The notes under the pieces were generated by a model that searched no databases, was not told the DNA's origin, and worked only from the letters and a program-made list of their open reading frames with translations. A DNA stretch of 64,000 nt. Source: Sphingobacterium psychroaquaticum (lineage in GTDB: Bacteria > Bacteroidota > Bacteroidia > Sphingobacteriales > Sphingobacteriaceae). Shown here piece after piece: positions 9,618-21,200 of the stretch. A program made the translations under genes and the position numbers. Each line of letters opens with the position of its first letter. The stretch's first letter is position 1. The stretch lies in contig NZ_FXAU01000002.1 of NCBI RefSeq assembly GCF_900177625.1, positions 23,707 through 87,706 of the forward strand, read 5' to 3'.

Positions 9618-10316
9618 ATGAACATAGATAAAAACGAATTTAGAAAGTATGCTATTCAGCATCATCGAATAGGTAGTCAACATGTTGACAGCTTTATTGG
9701 ACGTGTTCAGAAAAATATGCCAACAAACTTAACGCCTTACATTATCGAAGAGCGTCAGATGAATGTTGCGCAGATGGATGTGTTTTCACGTTTGATGATG
9801 GATCGTATTATTTTCCTAGGCGATGGCATCAACGATCAAGTGGCAAACATTGTTCAAGCACAGTTATTATTTTTGCAATCGACGGATGCACAGCGTGATA
9901 TCCAGATTTATATCAACTCTCCAGGTGGTAGCGTTTATGCCGGATTGGGGATTTACGATACCATGCAGTATATATCACCAGATGTAGCGACAATCTGTAC
10001 CGGTATGGCGGCCTCCATGGGTGCTGTATTATTGGTTGCCGGAGCAAAAGGAAAAAGAGCGGCATTGAAACATTCACGTGTAATGATTCATCAACCATCA
10101 GGTGGTGCGCAAGGCGTAGCAGCCGATATGGAGATCAACCTTCGTGAGATGCTTAAATTGAAAGAAGAGTTATACACCATCATCGCCGAGCATTCAGGCC
10201 AGAGCTACGAATGGGTAGAAAAGTCATCTGACCGTGACTACTGGATGAAAGCTGCCGAAGCAAAAGAATTTGGCATGATCGACGAGGTCTTGGTGGCCAA
10301 AAAAGAAACAAAATAA
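9618..10316 (+). CDS. clpP: ATP-dependent Clp protease proteolytic subunit
   Basis: Serine protease barrel subunit that pairs with ClpX/ClpA-type unfoldases. The catalytic Ser lies in GMAASMGAVLL, the His in SRVMIHQPSGG, and the Asp follows in the helix region DYWMKAAEAKEFGMIDEV. The N terminus carries a roughly 25-residue extension before the mature core, typical for this phylum. The gap to clpX is 3 bp, so the two are co-transcribed. Confidence 0.95.
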   Translation: MNIDKNEFRKYAIQHHRIGSQHVDSFIGRVQKNMPTNLTPYIIEERQMNVAQMDVFSRLMMDRIIFLGDGINDQVANIVQAQLLFLQSTDAQRDIQIYINSPGGSVYAGLGIYDTMQYISPDVATICTGMAASMGAVLLVAGAKGKRAALKHSRVMIHQPSGGAQGVAADMEINLREMLKLKEELYTIIAEHSGQSYEWVEKSSDRDYWMKAAEAKEFGMIDEVLVAKKETK

Positions 10317-10319
10317 TCG

Positions 10320-11570
10320 ATGAGTAAAACGAATAATAGAGATATCCGTTGTTCATTCTGTGGCATTAGCAAGAATGACGCCCAAATGCTTATTGCGGGC
10401 GACGGAGCTCACATCTGTGATCGTTGTGTTACGCAGGCTGGAGAAATCCTGACTGAGGAGCTGAAGCAGCGCAAAAACAAGACGTTACAAACTACGCTCG
10501 AACTGATTCGTCCAATGGAAATTAAAGAACATTTGGATCAATACGTTATTGGGCAAGATGATGCGAAGAAGGTGATTGCCGTATCGGTATATAACCATTA
10601 CAAAAGACTAAATCAAAAGGTCGATAAAGACGATATCGAAATCGAAAAATCGAACCTTATTGTCGTTGGAGAAACAGGAACGGGGAAAACATTGCTCGCT
10701 AAAACAGTAGCGAAAATATTGAACGTTCCTTTCTGTATAGTAGATGCTACCGTACTTACCGAAGCGGGATATGTAGGTGAAGATGTGGAAAGCATCTTGA
10801 CACGTCTTTTGCAGGCTGCGGATTACGACGTAGCATCGGCAGAACGTGGTATTATCTATATTGATGAAATCGATAAAATCGCCCGTAAGAGCGACAACCC
10901 ATCGATCACTAGAGATGTGTCCGGAGAAGGTGTACAACAAGCCTTACTGAAAATCCTTGAGGGTACAAATGTGAACGTTCCACCACAGGGAGGACGTAAA
11001 CATCCAGATCAAAAAATGATCTCTGTAAACACGAGTAACATCTTGTTTATCTGTGGAGGAGCTTTTGATGGTATCCAAAAGAAGATTTCCAACCGTCTAC
11101 GCACACAAACTGTAGGGTATAAAATGAAAGAGGAAGAGGAAGACATCGATCTAACGAACCTCTATAAATACATTACGCCGCAAGATTTAAAGAACTTCGG
11201 ATTAATCCCCGAATTGATTGGTCGTTTGCCGGTGTTGACGTACCTTAACCCGTTGGATAAAGAAACATTATTGAGTATCTTGACAGAGCCTAAAAATGCG
11301 TTGATCAAGCAATACCATAAGCTGTTTCAATACGAAGGTATTGAGCTTGTTTTCGAACCAGCAGTGTACGATTTCATTGTAGACAAGGCGTGGGAATTTA
11401 AACTTGGTGCACGCGGATTGCGTAGTATCTGTGAAGCGATTATGCTGGATGCTATGTTTGAAACGCCGAGCACCAAAGAAAAAGACAATCAGAAGACGTT
11501 GCATATAACCTTGGAATATGCCAAGCAAAAAATTGCAAAATCTGATATTAAAAAATTGAAAGTCGCTTAA
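10320..11570 (+). CDS. clpX: Clp protease ATP-binding subunit ClpX
   Basis: AAA+ unfoldase for ClpP. It has the N-terminal C4 zinc-binding domain (CSFCGISK ... CDRC), Walker A GETGTGKT, the pore loop GYVGEDVE, Walker [12 protein letters not shown] and sensor/arginine residues in the C-terminal domain (GARGLRSI). The full 416-aa length is normal. It directly follows clpP and ends at a strong terminator. Confidence 0.96.
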   Translation: MSKTNNRDIRCSFCGISKNDAQMLIAGDGAHICDRCVTQAGEILTEELKQRKNKTLQTTLELIRPMEIKEHLDQYVIGQDDAKKVIAVSVYNHYKRLNQKVDKDDIEIEKSNLIVVGETGTGKTLLAKTVAKILNVPFCIVDATVLTEAGYVGEDVESILTRLLQAADYDVASAERGIIYIDEIDKIARKSDNPSITRDVSGEGVQQALLKILEGTNVNVPPQGGRKHPDQKMISVNTSNILFICGGAFDGIQKKISNRLRTQTVGYKMKEEEEDIDLTNLYKYITPQDLKNFGLIPELIGRLPVLTYLNPLDKETLLSILTEPKNALIKQYHKLFQYEGIELVFEPAVYDFIVDKAWEFKLGARGLRSICEAIMLDAMFETPSTKEKDNQKTLHITLEYAKQKIAKSDIKKLKVA

Positions 11571-11573
11571 TTT

Positions 11574-11603
11574 AAAATCCCTCACCAAAATGAGGGATTT
11601 TTT
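11574..11603 (+). terminator. clpPX terminator
   Basis: Hairpin of AAATCCCTCA and TGAGGGATTT with a CCAAAA loop, followed by a T-run, starting four bases after the clpX stop. Confidence 0.9.
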
Positions 11604-11629
11604 ATAGGCACCAACTTAAAACAAAGCAT

Positions 11630-12445
11630 ATGAGAAAAAAGCAGATCGAAGATAGCCCGATTACTCCGGGCTTGAAATCAAAGAAAGACATTGTAAACAA
11701 CTGGTTGCCAAGATACACAGGCTGTCCGCTTGAAGAATTTGAGCCTTATATCTTGCTTACCAATTTCTCCAAGTATGTAAAAATGTTCTCGGAGATGCAT
11801 AACAATGCACACATCTATGGCGAGGACAAAGCCATGCAGGCTTGCTCCGCTGGCGGCATCACGATTATCAACTTTGGTATCGGAAGCCCGATGGCGGCAA
11901 CCATTATGGATCTCTTATCCGCCATCAACCCAAAGGCGGTTTTATTTTTGGGAAAAACCGGCGGACTCAAAAAGAAAATCCCTGTTGGTGAGTTGATCTT
12001 ACCCATTGCCGCTATTCGCGGAGAGGGAACTTCCAACGACTACTTCCCGCCTGAGGTACCCTCCCTACCGGCCTTTGCCTTGCAAAAAGCGATATCCACC
12101 ACCATACGCGACTATCAGCGTGATTATTGGACCGGAACCGTGTACACCACCAACAGACGGGTTTGGGAACACGATAAAGCCTTTAAGAAATACTTGAAAA
12201 CTATTCGTGCGATGGCTGTCGATATGGAAACAGCAACCATCTTTAGTGTGGGCTTTGCGAACAAAATTCCAACCGGCGCCCTATTGTTGGTTTCTGATCA
12301 ACCGATGGTGCCCGAAGGTGTAAAAACAGCAGAAAGCGACCTTACCGTAACCGCCAAGTATGTAGAAACACACCTAAACATTGGTATTGATGCCTTGAAG
12401 CAACTTATTAACAACGGACTTACCGTAAAACACTTGAAATTTTAA
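11630..12445 (+). CDS. amn: AMP nucleosidase (short Bacteroidota type)
   Basis: Nucleoside phosphorylase-fold enzyme that hydrolyses AMP to adenine and ribose 5-phosphate. Recognisable blocks are INFGIGSPMAATIMDLL, VLFLGKTGGLKKKIPVGELILP, AIRGEGTSNDYFPPEVPSLP and AVDMETATIF, the last carrying the substrate-ribose Glu. At 271 aa it lacks the extra N-terminal domain of the E. coli enzyme, which is usual in this phylum. Substrate identity is inferred from family resemblance. Confidence 0.88.
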   Translation: MRKKQIEDSPITPGLKSKKDIVNNWLPRYTGCPLEEFEPYILLTNFSKYVKMFSEMHNNAHIYGEDKAMQACSAGGITIINFGIGSPMAATIMDLLSAINPKAVLFLGKTGGLKKKIPVGELILPIAAIRGEGTSNDYFPPEVPSLPAFALQKAISTTIRDYQRDYWTGTVYTTNRRVWEHDKAFKKYLKTIRAMAVDMETATIFSVGFANKIPTGALLLVSDQPMVPEGVKTAESDLTVTAKYVETHLNIGIDALKQLINNGLTVKHLKF

Positions 12446-12482
12446 AGCAACTGTGTAATAGTGACACAATAATTTTAAAATA

Positions 12483-12490
12483 CTATTTTT
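12483..12490 (+). promoter_or_regulatory. promoter -7 box for cystathionine beta-synthase
   Basis: TATTTTTG matches the Bacteroidota TAnnTTTG -7 box 22 bp before the start codon. TGTG...CACA at about 12450-12466 forms a small inverted repeat upstream and may be an operator. Confidence 0.6.
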
Positions 12491-12511
12491 GTAGAAACAA
12501 ACAAAAACAGC

Positions 12512-13876
12512 ATGTGGTATAATAATATCTTGGAAACCATAGGAAACACACCTTTGGTCAAGCTAAATGCGGTCACCAAAGGCCTTAAAGGCACTGTTCT
12601 AGCAAAAATAGAAACCACCAACCCCGGAAACTCAATTAAGGATCGTATGGCGATCCAAATGATTGAAGATGCGGAGACGGCGGGACTGCTAAAACCTGGC
12701 GGCACCATTATCGAAGGTACATCAGGAAATACAGGAATGGGGCTTGCTATGGCCGCTGTCGTTAAAGGCTACAAGTGTATTTTTACCACAACGGATAAGC
12801 AATCGAAAGAAAAAGTCGATGCACTTCGTGCTTTTGGTGCGGAAGTAATTGTGTGTCCTACAAACGTGGAACCTGAAGATCCACGCTCGTATTACTCAGT
12901 ATCTAGTAGACTTCAAAAGGAAGTGCCCAATGCATGGAAAGCAAATCAATACGACAACCCATCCAATGCCAAGGCACACTATCAACAGACAGGGCCTGAA
13001 ATCTGGGAACAGACGGACGGAAAAATCACCCACCTGGTGGTTGGTGTAGGTACAGGAGGTACCATATCTGGAACTGCAAAATATCTACGCGAAAAGAACC
13101 CAAACATCAAGGTCTGGGGAATTGACACGTATGGTTCTGTTTTTAAAAAATATAAAGAAACCGGCATCTTTGATAAGAATGAGATCTACCCCTACATCAC
13201 GGAAGGGATAGGTGAAGATTTCTTACCCGAGAATGTGGATTTTAATGTGATTGATCTCTTTGAAAAAGTCACGGATAAAGATGCCGCTTTAATGACACGA
13301 GATCTAGCGCGTAAGGAAGGAATCTTTGCGGGAAATTCGGCGGGAGCAGCTGTTGCCGGGTTGATGCAATTGGGCGAATCCCTTCAACCTGATGACGTTG
13401 TTGTCGTGATTTTCCATGACCATGGCTCCCGTTACATGGGTAAAATGTACAACGAAGACTGGTTGCGCGAACGTGGTTTCTTAGAGGATGAGAAGCTAAC
13501 CGCAAAGACAATCTTGAAGAAACGTGGCAATCAAGAAATTGTTACCGCCGATGTGAACCAAACGGTCCTGGAGACGTTCAACATGATGAAGACCTTGAAT
13601 ATCTCTCAGATTCCTGTAACCCAACAAGGGATGGTAATCGGTAAACTGACAGAATCGGATATCTTAACTGCGTTGTTAGAAAATCCTTCACTTAAGTCGT
13701 CAACGGTAGAGTCCATTGCTACAAAATCTTTCCCTTTTGTAGATATCAATACCTCAATCGATAAAATATCATCGTTGATAAATAAAGACTCACAAGCTGT
13801 TTTAGTAGAAGATAGCTACGGACGTATAAATATAATTACACAGTACGATATTATCAATGCGATATCAGAAGCATAA
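12512..13876 (+). CDS. cystathionine beta-synthase (PLP fold plus CBS pair)
   Basis: Fold-type II PLP enzyme that condenses serine or O-acetylserine with homocysteine or sulfide. The PLP Lys is in NPGNSIKDRMAIQM, the phosphate loop is GTSGNTGMG, and GVGTGGTISG binds the cofactor phosphate. Two CBS domains occupy about residues 340-454 (NISQIPVTQQGMVIGKLTESDIL and DSQAVLVEDSYGRINIITQYDII). The CBS pair favours true CBS over plain cysteine synthase CysK, but the sulfur donor is not certain. Confidence 0.88.
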   Translation: MWYNNILETIGNTPLVKLNAVTKGLKGTVLAKIETTNPGNSIKDRMAIQMIEDAETAGLLKPGGTIIEGTSGNTGMGLAMAAVVKGYKCIFTTTDKQSKEKVDALRAFGAEVIVCPTNVEPEDPRSYYSVSSRLQKEVPNAWKANQYDNPSNAKAHYQQTGPEIWEQTDGKITHLVVGVGTGGTISGTAKYLREKNPNIKVWGIDTYGSVFKKYKETGIFDKNEIYPYITEGIGEDFLPENVDFNVIDLFEKVTDKDAALMTRDLARKEGIFAGNSAGAAVAGLMQLGESLQPDDVVVVIFHDHGSRYMGKMYNEDWLRERGFLEDEKLTAKTILKKRGNQEIVTADVNQTVLETFNMMKTLNISQIPVTQQGMVIGKLTESDILTALLENPSLKSSTVESIATKSFPFVDINTSIDKISSLINKDSQAVLVEDSYGRINIITQYDIINAISEA

Positions 13877-13911
13877 AAAAGAGCGGTATTTTTACAAATA
13901 CCGCTCTTTTT
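13876..13911. terminator. convergent terminator
   Basis: AAAGAGCGGTATT pairs with AATACCGCTCTTT, with A and T runs on the outer sides. It separates the rightward cystathionine beta-synthase gene from the leftward DivIC-like gene and can serve both strands. Confidence 0.92.
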
Positions 13912-13924
13912 AATTCCTTACATC

Positions 13925-14227
13925 TTATTCCTCTGTCGGTTCAATTTCTTTTACGACAAATATATCTTCATTATCCTTTTTCATTTTGTACCGCTCCCGC
14001 GCTATCCGTTGAATCTCACTCGGATTATGCTGCGCATCTTTGATTGATTTCTCCATCCGTTCAATCTCCGATTCATAAAAGGTTTTCTCATTTTCCAACT
14101 TCCCTTTCTCCTGTTGGTATGCATACTGCGTACCGAAATCATAGCGATCAAAGAAACACATCCATACCAAAAAAGCCAAACCGGCTAAAAAATACTTGTT
14201 ACGGATAACTGTTAGAAACCTTTCCAT
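13925..14227 (-). CDS. septum-formation protein of the FtsB/DivIC family
   Basis: 100-aa bitopic protein with a short cytoplasmic N terminus and one membrane helix (YFLAGLAFLVWMCFFDRYD). A periplasmic coiled coil (KGKLENEKTFYESEIERMEKSI) and the family motif IQRIARERYKMKKDNEDIFVV follow. FtsB/DivIC partners FtsL in the divisome. It sits downstream of eno, as in many Bacteroidota genomes. Confidence 0.86.
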   Translation of the reverse strand: MERFLTVIRNKYFLAGLAFLVWMCFFDRYDFGTQYAYQQEKGKLENEKTFYESEIERMEKSIKDAQHNPSEIQRIARERYKMKKDNEDIFVVKEIEPTEE

Positions 14228-14276
14228 GCACCAAACTTAGACAAATTTATATAGATATGCAAAAATGAAAACATAC

Positions 14277-14306
14277 AAAAAAGGAGCTGATCGTACAATC
14301 AGCTCC
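14277..14306 (-). terminator. eno terminator
   Basis: Read on the minus strand, GGAGCTGAT and ATCAGCTCC form the stem and are followed by a U-run encoded by the A-run at 14277-14282. It lies just beyond the eno stop. Confidence 0.85.
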
Positions 14307-14333
14307 CTTCATATAAAGAATCAAAAGATCTTC

Positions 14334-15659
<1,326 letters not shown>

Positions 15660-15660
15660 T

Positions 15661-15708
15661 TAGTGTATTACGAACACTAAGATACTGATTTATGTTAGTA
15701 AAATCAAA
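15661..15708 (-). promoter_or_regulatory. eno promoter with palindrome at the start region
   Basis: On the minus strand, TTTG (15708-15705), 20 bp, then TATCTTAG (15684-15677) fit the Bacteroidota -33/-7 pattern. TAGTGT-N7-ACACTA (15661-15679) is a palindrome overlapping the -7 box edge and expected start site, a plausible operator. Confidence 0.6.
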
Positions 15709-15716
15709 CTTAACAA

Positions 15717-15742
15717 AAAAAAGCTAAACCCTACAGTTTAGC
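15717..15742 (-). terminator. carA terminator
   Basis: Minus-strand GCTAAAC and GTTTAGC pair around a 6-nt loop and are followed by a long U-run. It lies 15 bases after the carA stop. Confidence 0.85.
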
Positions 15743-15756
15743 CTTTTCTAAATTTT

Positions 15757-16857
15757 TTATTGCTTTATCATGGCAACGAAATCATCAAACAAATAGCGTG
15801 AATCGTGCGGTCCTGGAGAAGACTCTGGGTGATACTGTACCGAAAATGCTTTCTGTCCTTTTACGCGAATACCTTCGATCGACTGATCGTTCAAGTTCAC
15901 GTGTGTGATTTCCACTTTGTCCGACTTTTCGATATCTTCCGCAACCACACCAAAACCATGGTTTTGTGATGTAATCTCGCAACGGTTAGCAATAATGTTT
16001 TTTACCGGGTGATTAATTCCACGGTGACCATTATGCATCTTCTGTGTACGGATATCATTTGCTAACGCTAAAATCTGATGCCCTAAACAGATACCGAACA
16101 TAGGTTTTTCTGCGGCTAAAATTTCTTTTACTGTGGTGATTGCATATTCCATTGCTGAAGGATCGCCAGGCCCGTTTGAGATGAAATATCCATCCGGATT
16201 CCACGCTTCCATCTCTTGGAACGTTGTTTTTGCCGGGAATACCTTAGCATATACCTGACGCGCATCAAAATTACGCAAGATGTTCTTTTTGATACCCAAA
16301 TCAAGAACCGCAATACGCGTAGGCGCTGATTCTTCCCCATAATAATAAGGCTCTTTTGTCGATACAAAAGAAGAAAGCTCCAACCCATCCATCGAAGGCA
16401 CTTCCGCTAATTTCGCTTTCAAAGACGCTACATCAAGGTTCTCTGAAGAAATAATAGCGTTCATGGCTCCTTTACTGCGGATATGGCGAACCAAAGAACG
16501 GGTATCAATATCTGAAATACCAACTAAGTTCTCTTCTTCAAAATACGACTGAATAGACGTATCGGCCATTTGGCGACTATAATTGATATTATAGTTCTTA
16601 CATACTAGGCCAGCAATCTGAATCGATGCTGATTCCGTATCATCCTCATCAATACCATAGTTACCGATGTGCGCATTGGTGGTTACCATAATTTGCCCAT
16701 AGTAAGAAGGATCAGTAAAGATTTCCTGATAACCTGTCGTACCTGTATTGAAACAGATCTCACCTGTCGTCGTTCCAATTTTCCCTGCCGCTTTACCGTG
16801 GTAAACTGTTCCGTCTTCAAGCACCAAAATAGCTGGTAATTTACTGTAGTTGGTCAT
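15757..16857 (-). CDS. carA: carbamoyl-phosphate synthase small subunit
   Basis: Glutaminase subunit that feeds ammonia to CarB for carbamoyl phosphate, shared by pyrimidine and arginine synthesis. The N-terminal domain shows LEDGTVYHGKAAG and FNTGTTGYQEIFTDPSYYGQI. The class I amidotransferase domain has GPGDPS, the nucleophile Cys in MFGICLGHQILAL, and HPESSPGPHDS with the His-Glu dyad. ATG at 16857 is chosen; reading upstream in frame to 16932 would cross a terminator hairpin and add a non-homologous extension. carB is not in the window. Confidence 0.93.
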   Translation of the reverse strand: MTNYSKLPAILVLEDGTVYHGKAAGKIGTTTGEICFNTGTTGYQEIFTDPSYYGQIMVTTNAHIGNYGIDEDDTESASIQIAGLVCKNYNINYSRQMADTSIQSYFEEENLVGISDIDTRSLVRHIRSKGAMNAIISSENLDVASLKAKLAEVPSMDGLELSSFVSTKEPYYYGEESAPTRIAVLDLGIKKNILRNFDARQVYAKVFPAKTTFQEMEAWNPDGYFISNGPGDPSAMEYAITTVKEILAAEKPMFGICLGHQILALANDIRTQKMHNGHRGINHPVKNIIANRCEITSQNHGFGVVAEDIEKSDKVEITHVNLNDQSIEGIRVKGQKAFSVQYHPESSPGPHDSRYLFDDFVAMIKQ

Positions 16858-16903
16858 TCTTTTTATAACTATATTTATTACAATTCGTTTTTCAATGAGA
16901 TAC

Positions 16904-16923
16904 AAAAAAAGCCCAAACGGGCT
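16904..16923 (-). terminator. terminator hairpin in the carA leader (attenuator candidate)
   Basis: Minus-strand AGCCCGTTTGGGCT is followed by seven U. It lies between the likely carA promoter and the carA start, 47 bp before the ATG. No upstream gene on this strand exists for it to terminate, so premature termination of the carA leader is the simplest reading. Confidence 0.7.
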
Positions 16924-16928
16924 AAACA

Positions 16929-17000
16929 TCAATTAAATATAAGTCTGTCCAATGAAACCATTGGTTTTTTTCGACGATGCGATGAGATATGTGACCTCAT
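16929..17000 (-). CDS. possible 23-aa leader peptide upstream of carA
   Basis: Minus-strand ATG at 17000 opens a 23-codon frame reading MRSHISSHRRKKPMVSLDRL then IFN and stop at 16929, five bases before the attenuator stem. Four of 23 codons are Arg (AGG, CGT, CGA, AGA). Arginine is an end product of the carbamoyl phosphate branch, so arginine-dependent ribosome stalling is conceivable. No strong ribosome-binding site is visible and the frame could be chance. Confidence 0.3.
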   Translation of the reverse strand: MRSHISSHRRKKPMVSLDRLIFN

Positions 17001-17014
17001 TTTTCACTGGGGGA

Positions 17015-17022
17015 CAAAGATA
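17015..17022 (-). promoter_or_regulatory. likely carA promoter -7 box
   Basis: Minus-strand TATCTTTG is an exact TAnnTTTG match. A start about 7 nt downstream would give a leader of roughly 150 nt containing CCAATG/CATTGG and terminator hairpins. No clear TTG -33 element is present. Confidence 0.6.
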
Positions 17023-17339
17023 AGTAAATATTTAACATTTGAAAAGAGAAAAACACTTTTTTAACAAATATAACGAAAGCCTTCCATTGCCTCGCCTTGG
17101 TTTTCTACCATCTACCGGAGAAATGCCTTTCGATCTCTTCTAACCGCATCGCAGATCGACTATCTCCCACGAGTTTGCCCCCTTGCATGAATACTGTAAA
17201 TCCGACTTAAGCCTACATTTCGTCCCCCATCGGATCACATTGTCTTTTTGTGTTAACAATCAGGCTTTTTCTGGCGCACTTGACCGCATAATAATCATTC
17301 CTTTGCGCTCAATTTTTAAACTATTAACGCACTAGAACC

Positions 17340-18257
17340 ATGACTAAATCTTACTCCCTCAGTATTTTACTGTACTTTCTCACGTTAGGCGTAGCGTCCG
17401 CACAGGTCAAAATCGATGACAATATATCGACCATCGAACGTATACCCAATAGCAATGCTCTCCTTGATTTAAGCAGCGTTCGACGCGGATTATTATTTCC
17501 TCGTTTATCATTAACCAGCACGACCAATCCCGCCCCGCTCAGTCAACACGAACGTGGCATGGTGGTCTATAACTTAGCCAACCAGGGAGACATCACCCCA
17601 GGCATATATTACAACAATGGAATCAATTGGCTCAAAGTACCAGAGCGAAACGGAAATGACATCACGTACAATGAAGAAACAAATATTCTCCGTTTCATCA
17701 CCGAGGACAATGAAGCGGTGTCGGTGGACCTAAAAGCGATAAATGCGTTCACAACGAGCAATGGCGTAAAGAAAAACAAGAATGATATTCAACTTGGCGG
17801 CCCGCTAACAGGCCCTACAAGCATCACGACATCCGCTTCGAACACCTTTGCCCTGGAAGGCTTGATAAAAGATTATCATGCAACCCAAGAAAGTATTGTT
17901 GTTATGAACGAATCTAACGTCTTGAAAAAAGCCAGCGCTGTAGCCCCCTTGTTTTTCTATTGTCCCTCGGTTGTCTTGCCACTAAGTGGCAACCTCAACG
18001 GTAACGGTCAACTTGAGGTTAATCTTTACGAAATTTACAAAAGTCAGTTCGGTTCGCCATTAGTCAGTAGCAATCCTAGCGAGTCCCTTCCTAGTTATCT
18101 TGCCCAAGAATTGGCTTATTTCATCACCTATTATGACACGTCTTTATTCGAGAACGTAAGCATTACACCATCAGGCATACTTGCCTATACTATTAAAACA
18201 GGCGCTTCGGTTACCGAGGATAGCTACATGAATATTGTATTTAAAGTTATAAAATAA
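17340..18257 (+). CDS. secreted protein, unknown, paired with the 1358-aa protein
   Basis: 305-aa product with a signal peptide (SLSILLYFLTLGVASAQ). The next region has the pattern SNALLDLSSVRRGLLFPRLS and ERGMVVYNLANQGDITPGIYYNNGINWLKV, which recurs in Bacteroidota secreted proteins annotated only as hypothetical. It is 4 bp upstream of the large surface protein gene, so the two are surely co-transcribed. No catalytic motif is visible. The preceding 300 bp (17041-17339) contains no gene, only carA regulatory DNA and a weak promoter-like CATTCCTTTG at about 17298. Confidence 0.7.
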   Translation: MTKSYSLSILLYFLTLGVASAQVKIDDNISTIERIPNSNALLDLSSVRRGLLFPRLSLTSTTNPAPLSQHERGMVVYNLANQGDITPGIYYNNGINWLKVPERNGNDITYNEETNILRFITEDNEAVSVDLKAINAFTTSNGVKKNKNDIQLGGPLTGPTSITTSASNTFALEGLIKDYHATQESIVVMNESNVLKKASAVAPLFFYCPSVVLPLSGNLNGNGQLEVNLYEIYKSQFGSPLVSSNPSESLPSYLAQELAYFITYYDTSLFENVSITPSGILAYTIKTGASVTEDSYMNIVFKVIK

Positions 18258-18261
18258 GGAC

Positions 18262-21200
18262 ATGAAGAAACTACAGCATATCCTATTCTATGCCATTGGC
18301 CTATTCCTTCTATTCCTCAGCACGAATGCCATAGCACAACAAACTATGTATTGGGTAGGCGGGACTGGAAACTGGGATGATCTACGCCACTGGTCTTACC
18401 AATCAGGAAGCCAAGGGGCGATCCAGCCATCCTCGATTCCTAATGCAAATACCCATGTTATCATTGATGCCAACTCAGGCTTTAATGGTGCGACAAACAA
18501 ATCCATCAACACGAAAGCGGCGGTACATATTAAATCGTTAACCTTCAAGCCGGATCTAAACAGCAACAACTCACCGTATATCTATGGACAGAACAATATC
18601 ACGGTGTACGGCAATGTGACGTTGCAACCCTATGTTACACTTCGATCGGAGATTTTAAATATCTTTTTACAGATTAATCCCTCCAATACAGAGGTTGCGA
18701 CATTAACAAGCAACGGCGCCGTACTGGAAATGGAATTTGCAAAGATCGGTGCTGGAAAACTAATCGTAGCCGACAACTTCAACAATCAAAATGAACGTTT
18801 TTTCCGCACAATGTTACAGGAAGGTCATTTTGAGTACCACGGCGACACACTTAAAACAGACGTCCTCTATATCGAAGGACAGACGAAGGTCGATATGCCA
18901 GTACTAACCACCCTACTTTTAAACAGCCGCTACCTGAATGAAGGAGCCTCAAATTATAGCTCTTTTGTCCTCAAGGGAACTCCAACACTTTCTTTCCCTC
19001 AACTAGAAACGATTCATAGTAATACCACAAACGGTTACCTTGATTTTAGGAACGATGCGGTCCTCAACCTAAACCTACCCGCACTAAAATATATGAGAAT
19101 CGGTGGTATCCTCGGAAACTTTACGGGGCCCTACACCTTAACCGTTCCTGATAACTCAACCATACATCTAACCCACGAGGGTTGGCAATTTCACGGCGTT
19201 GTTGCCCCCAGTAAATTCACGTTGAATTTAAGTCATCCCTCAAAGACCAGCGGAGAGCAAACACTTTTAAATTGTTCAAATACACAGACAAGATTTCACA
19301 ATATTAATATTGAAACACAAGGATTTACAGCAGGAATCAGTGCATATCTCCTGACTATTGACAGCCTTAATTTTATCAAAACAAATGGAAACTTACTCAC
19401 CAACACAACCATAGGAAGTCTTTCATTAGCACCAAGAAGAACCTTTACGATATCCAACAATTCTAATGGCTCCTCTTTCTATATGCTATACTTTTCAGGA
19501 CTAGGTGACTGGACCTTATCTGACGACCTAAAAACTATAATAAATGGATCCATTTATTTTTTAGGCGGAACGCTCAACAGCAACAAAAAAGACATATATA
19601 TTGGTGCAAATTTCTACAGTATTGCACCCTATAACTCTCCCGTTAATGCGATGGGGAAATGGGACTTGAACATCACCGATTCTAAAATAAGTATTTATCA
19701 GACCTGGGAATACAGCACCAAAGGTGCCCTGCAGGCGGCAAGATCCACATTAGAATTTCGCCTCACAGGTAGCATTACCTCTTCCCCAAACCACAGCTAC
19801 CATGATGTCATTCTTGTACCCAGCACCTATTCCAGTCCGTCGCTCAGTATCAGTGGCGGGGCCAACACAAGCTTCTCCGATATTCTTGTATACGGAAACG
19901 ACGTGAGTATAATCGCCAACATTAACGCAAAAAGTCTACGGTTGATTAGTGAGAAGAAAGGTGCAACGATTTCATTTAGAAATAACGTCGATATAGGCAT
20001 TTTAGAAGTCCCCGCAAATGGTATTCTCCGCATGCAAGTCAATCTGCAGCTGCTAATCCGCGATCAACTGATTACGCATACAGCAGATTGCAGTGGTAGT
20101 ATGGAGATGTACGCGACACAGGCAAACAGTACCATCGTTTCACCAGAAGGTACGTTTTTCAAATTCCGCGCACTAAAAGATATCTTTGTCCCCAATGTAA
20201 TCATGACAGGTGTACAGGCCGATATATCCACGGGAGTATCCTACAACGCAACTGGCACAATCGTGAGAGACGTAAAAAACTGGCAATTTATTGACAAAGA
20301 GCCTAAGGACTTATACTGGATCGGCGCGGCAGACAATCAATGGTTCAATCCAAATAATTGGACGACAAACAGCGATGGAACTCCTTCTGGCGGTTGCTTG
20401 CCTACTCGTACCGACAATGTCCGATTTAATAGCTTTTCCAACCGTTATTTACCCATTGTCACTGAAGGTGCAATAGCCTCCATCAATAATCCTATTGCGG
20501 ATGAAGATTGTCCCGAAAATTTAGAAATTCAACATAAGAGTGGAACATCGCTGTACATTTATGGAGATCGAATAGAAATGGGTCGAGGTATGTTTATCCA
20601 AAGCGTAGCTCTAAATAGCGCAACCAGTGCGGCCATAATCATCAACCGTAGTTCAGCCAAACAAACATCTGGTGTTGGCGCCTTAAATATAAACACGCCA
20701 ACAACGACATGGATCTTCCGCGGCAATATGCGTATACAGAGCAACTATGCACAAAGTTCGGCAAAAGAAGTAATCTTCGATATGGATACTTTTACAGGGA
20801 GCAGCTGGTTTACAATCTACGCAGGAACGTTAAACATAAGCAACCTTAAATTTGCTGCGAGTAGCTTTAATTTTTACGGAGGTAACGTTATCGCTTCCAA
20901 TTCGAAGGTGACACTTGCTACAGACTTTAACAGTGCGAATGCTATAAAAAATCTGAACATAGAAAATAGTGAATGGAATGTTGGTCATTGGAATTATTTG
21001 ACTGGAACCAGCCTAAAAGCCGAAGGAAGTCGTATTTTTTGTCGCGGAAATTTTTTTGGCACGAGCGGCCATCAATACTACTACGTCGAAACAACCGCCG
21101 GTGTTCTAAGCAATGATCTTCAAATTCAAGGCGATCTTTCTTTTCATGAAATTCGACTGAATCATAGCCGTCGATTCACCGGTAATGTGACAACAGGCAC

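Noticed and set aside
16858-16932. 25-codon N-terminal extension of carA
   Set aside because: It would translate the terminator hairpin; ATG 16857 gives the standard CarA N terminus.
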